Shown here: positions 62,299 to 64,000 of the stretch, piece by piece
Layout: each line of letters starts with the position of its first letter
Numbering within the stretch: position 1 is the first letter of the stretch
From: Ligaoa zhengdingensis
Lineage (GTDB): Bacteria > Bacillota > Clostridia > Oscillospirales > Ruminococcaceae
Direction of reading: 5' to 3'
NCBI RefSeq assembly: GCF_014384885.1
Contig: NZ_JACRST010000002.1
Coordinates: 1-64,000 of the forward strand
Length of the DNA: 64,000 nt
The notes under the pieces: model-generated
Database searches by the model: none
The model's input: the letters and a program-made list of their open reading frames with translations, nothing else
What the model was told of the DNA's origin: nothing
Position numbers and translations under genes: made by a program

Positions 62299-62874
62299 AT
62301 GAAAAAATTATCCGGAGGCATGATCGCTCTCATCTTCATTGTGGTGGCAGCGCTTCTGCTGGGCGTGTGGGCTGTCTCCAGCTACAACGGCCTGGTGGGC
62401 CTGCGCGAAGAGGTGAGCGGCCAGAGCGCCAATATCGAAACCCAGCTGCAGCGCCGGGCCGACCTGATCCCCAATCTGGTCTCTACGGTGAAGGGCTATG
62501 CGGCCCATGAAACCGAGATTATGACCGAGCTCGCCGAGGCGCGCTCCGCCCTGGTCGGCGCGGGGAATCTGGCGGAAAAGGCCGAAGCGGACGCCGCCCT
62601 TTCGGGCGCGCTCAGCCGCCTGCTCATGGTGGTGGAAAACTACCCCGACCTGAAGGCAGACGCGCAGTTCACCGCCCTGATGGATGAACTTTCCGGAACG
62701 GAAAACCGAATCGCCGTGGCCCGCAAGGACTACAACGACGCGGCCAAGACCTACAACAAAAAAATCAAAACCTTCCCCAGCGTCATTTTCGCCAACATGT
62801 TCGGTTTTGAAGGCGTGGAATACTTTGAAGCGGCCGCGGGCTCAGAGGCGCCTCCGGCGGTGAGCTTCGATTGA
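62299..62874 (+). CDS. lemA: LemA-family membrane protein
   Basis: 191-aa protein from ATG 62299 (AGGAGG SD). One N-terminal TM (about residues 9-30), then the long LemA helical bundle outside: YNGLVGLREEVSGQSANIETQLQRRADLIPNLVSTVKGYAAHE is nearly the family consensus, with LSRLLMVVENYPDLKAD and the end FPSVIFANMFGFEGVEYFEA. Function unknown; LemA often pairs with TPM-domain proteins, as here with a 27-bp gap, and may act in envelope processes. Confidence 0.94.
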   Translation: MKKLSGGMIALIFIVVAALLLGVWAVSSYNGLVGLREEVSGQSANIETQLQRRADLIPNLVSTVKGYAAHETEIMTELAEARSALVGAGNLAEKAEADAALSGALSRLLMVVENYPDLKADAQFTALMDELSGTENRIAVARKDYNDAAKTYNKKIKTFPSVIFANMFGFEGVEYFEAAAGSEAPPAVSFD

Positions 62875-62901
62875 TGCGCGGCATACTTTGAGGTGTAACA
62901 A

Positions 62902-63687
62902 ATGATGAAATTGTTCCGGCGCGGTGCGGCGCTGGCCCTGGCCGCGATGCTGTGTATCGTCACAGCATTCGCCGCCTATCCCCAGCCGACCGACCGCTTC
63001 TACGTCAACGACTTTGCCGACGTGCTCTCGGCGGATACCGAACAGTATCTGCTGGACAACAGCGCGGCGCTAGAAAAGGCCACAAAGGCGCAGCTTGTGG
63101 TGGTCACAGTCCCCTCGCTCGACGACAGGCCCATCGAGGAATACGGGTTGGAGCTTGGTCGCACCTGGGGGATCGGCGGCGAAGAGGACAACAACGGCGT
63201 TCTCCTGCTGCTCGCCCCCAACGAACGCCAGGTGCGCATTGAGGTGGGTTACGGCTTGGAGGGCGCGCTCAACGATTCCAAAACCGGCCGATTTCTCGAC
63301 CAATACGCGGTGCCCTATTTCCGGGACGACAACTGGGATGAAGGCATTGCCGCTGTCTATTCGGCGCTGCTGGCCGAAATTTACCAGGAGTACGGCCTGG
63401 AGGTTCCCGACTCGGTGCGCCCGGTCGACGCACCGGAGGAGGACGAAGGTTCCGGCAACGGCCTCGTAATCGCCCTGGTGGTGATCGTCCTGGTGATTCT
63501 GCTGGGAAGCGGCGGATTTTTTCCGCGCGGCCCGCGCCCGCCCCGCAGGGGCTTCTACATGGGGCCGTACTTCGGGGGCGGATCTCACTACGGCGGGGGC
63601 TTCCGCGGCGGCGGTTTCGGCGGTGGAGGCGGATTCCGTGGGGGCGGCGGCAGCTTTGGCGGCGGCGGTTCCTCGCGCGGTTTCTAA
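62902..63687 (+). CDS. TPM-domain (YgcG-like) membrane protein
   Basis: 261-aa protein: signal peptide (about 1-25, cut after AFA), TPM domain (about 28-150; FYVNDFADVLSADTEQYL, QLVVVTVPSLDDRPIEEYG, WGIGGEEDNNGVLLLLAPNERQVRIEVGYGLEGALNDSKTG), an acidic linker, one TM (about 189-208: LVIALVVIVLVILLGSGGF) and a Gly/Phe/Arg-rich low-complexity tail (about 40 glycines in the last 50 residues). The tail is typical of YgcG-type proteins with unknown role. TPM domains of plants act in photosystem repair; the bacterial role is unclear. It forms an operon with lemA and ends at a strong terminator. Confidence 0.92.
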   Translation: MMKLFRRGAALALAAMLCIVTAFAAYPQPTDRFYVNDFADVLSADTEQYLLDNSAALEKATKAQLVVVTVPSLDDRPIEEYGLELGRTWGIGGEEDNNGVLLLLAPNERQVRIEVGYGLEGALNDSKTGRFLDQYAVPYFRDDNWDEGIAAVYSALLAEIYQEYGLEVPDSVRPVDAPEEDEGSGNGLVIALVVIVLVILLGSGGFFPRGPRPPRRGFYMGPYFGGGSHYGGGFRGGGFGGGGGFRGGGGSFGGGGSSRGF

Positions 63688-63701
63688 CCGATTATAAAAA
63701 C

Positions 63702-63743
63702 AAAAGCAGCCCGGCACAGCGATCGCTGTGTCGGGCTGCTTTT
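63702..63743. terminator. Bidirectional terminator between the TPM gene and rnr
   Basis: 19-bp stem AAAAGCAGCCCGGCACAGC / GCTGTGTCGGGCTGCTTTT (one G-T pair), GATC loop. Serves both convergent genes. Confidence 0.9.
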
Positions 63744-64000
63744 AACTTAGTGCCTCACCGTCATCCCGTTCCAAGGCAAAATCCACCTGGCCCGCGCTCA
63801 CATCGGCGCTCACGACGCGCACCCGCACCGCCATGCCCACCCGATAGCGAACCCCCGAGGCGGTCTCCCGCAGTTCGACTGCTCCGTCGTAATCGTAATT
63901 GCCGGCCGGCAACCGGTCGATGCGCAGCAGTCCCTCCACGGTGTTGGCCAACTCGATGTAGAGGCCGTGACTGGTCGCGGAGGTGATCACACCGTCGAAC
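63742..64000 (-). CDS. rnr: Ribonuclease R, C-terminal part
   Basis: The window ends inside this minus-strand gene; only the last ~85 codons are visible. They encode an S1 domain of RNase R type: FDGVITSATSHGLYIELANTVEGL, RIDRLPAGNYDYDG, RYRVGMAVRVRVVSADVSAGQVDFAL. The catalytic RNB domain lies outside. There is no lysine-rich tail after the S1 domain (it ends EGRDDGEALS-like acidic), so this RNase R is short at the C-terminus. In Firmicutes rnr is usually linked to smpB/ssrA; here it is about 38 kb away. Confidence 0.88.
   Translation of the reverse strand, partial: FDGVITSATSHGLYIELANTVEGLLRIDRLPAGNYDYDGAVELRETASGVRYRVGMAVRVRVVSADVSAGQVDFALERDDGEALS

Overview
The window looks like chromosomal DNA of a Gram-positive anaerobic clostridium, probably of the Oscillospiraceae/Ruminococcaceae type (inference). 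The reasons are a Firmicutes-length rpoB/rpoC pair, an SRP RNA directly upstream of dnaX-ybaB-recR, small clostridial families (DUF951, DUF1653, DUF6514, split LysO), strong SD sequences, sigma-A promoters with 17-bp spacers, a dockerin-type polysaccharidase, and no outer-membrane genes. Most of the window is ordinary core genome.

Layout. 0-13 kb (minus strand): rpoB-rpoC, a terminator, then rpsL-rpsG-fusA-tuf. A near-perfect promoter precedes rpoB; rplJ/rplL are not next to it. 13-19 kb (minus): DUF951, prfA, tsaC, coaE, a lytic transglycosylase, an M18 aminopeptidase and a two-piece LysO lysine exporter. 19-26 kb: a C39-like lipoprotein, a cold-shock gene with a structured leader, an S1-domain protein, SRP RNA, dnaX, ybaB, recR, GtrA, smpB and tmRNA.

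26.2-29 kb is visibly AT-richer accessory DNA downstream of tmRNA. It holds a two-repeat CRISPR-like unit with its own promoter and terminator, two XRE regulators, a DUF6514 protein, a 39-codon minus-strand gene and several hairpins. 29-33 kb encodes one very large secreted protein: GH43-like propeller, carbohydrate-binding modules, a cohesin-like domain and a dockerin.

33-44 kb: azlCD behind an operator-like palindrome and an attenuator; DUF1653 and exonuclease III; an ABC operon (ATPase, CARDB-like membrane protein, FtsX-type permease); PutP; and a MacA/MacB-like pair without its own ATPase. 44-55 kb: RlmD, a TetR regulator and an iron alcohol dehydrogenase, a YtcJ-like amidohydrolase, a DEAD-box helicase, a methyltransferase, an ABC exporter, MscL and a TIM-barrel amidohydrolase.

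55.3-57 kb lacks a normal gene. It contains a palindrome-rich repeat cluster with two copies of a module whose hairpins covary, followed by overlapping plus- and minus-strand transcription signals (a candidate ~95-nt RNA opposite the leader of a candidate 49-codon gene). 57-64 kb: an NSS transporter, MutY, a radical SAM protein, xpt, RlmA, LemA, a TPM-domain protein and the 3' end of RNase R.

The best candidates for something undescribed are the CRISPR-like unit at 26.57-26.77 kb, the antisense arrangement at 56.55-56.90 kb, the covarying repeat module at 55.7-56.35 kb and the azlCD leader. All function calls come from reading sequence and family knowledge; no search or folding program was run.
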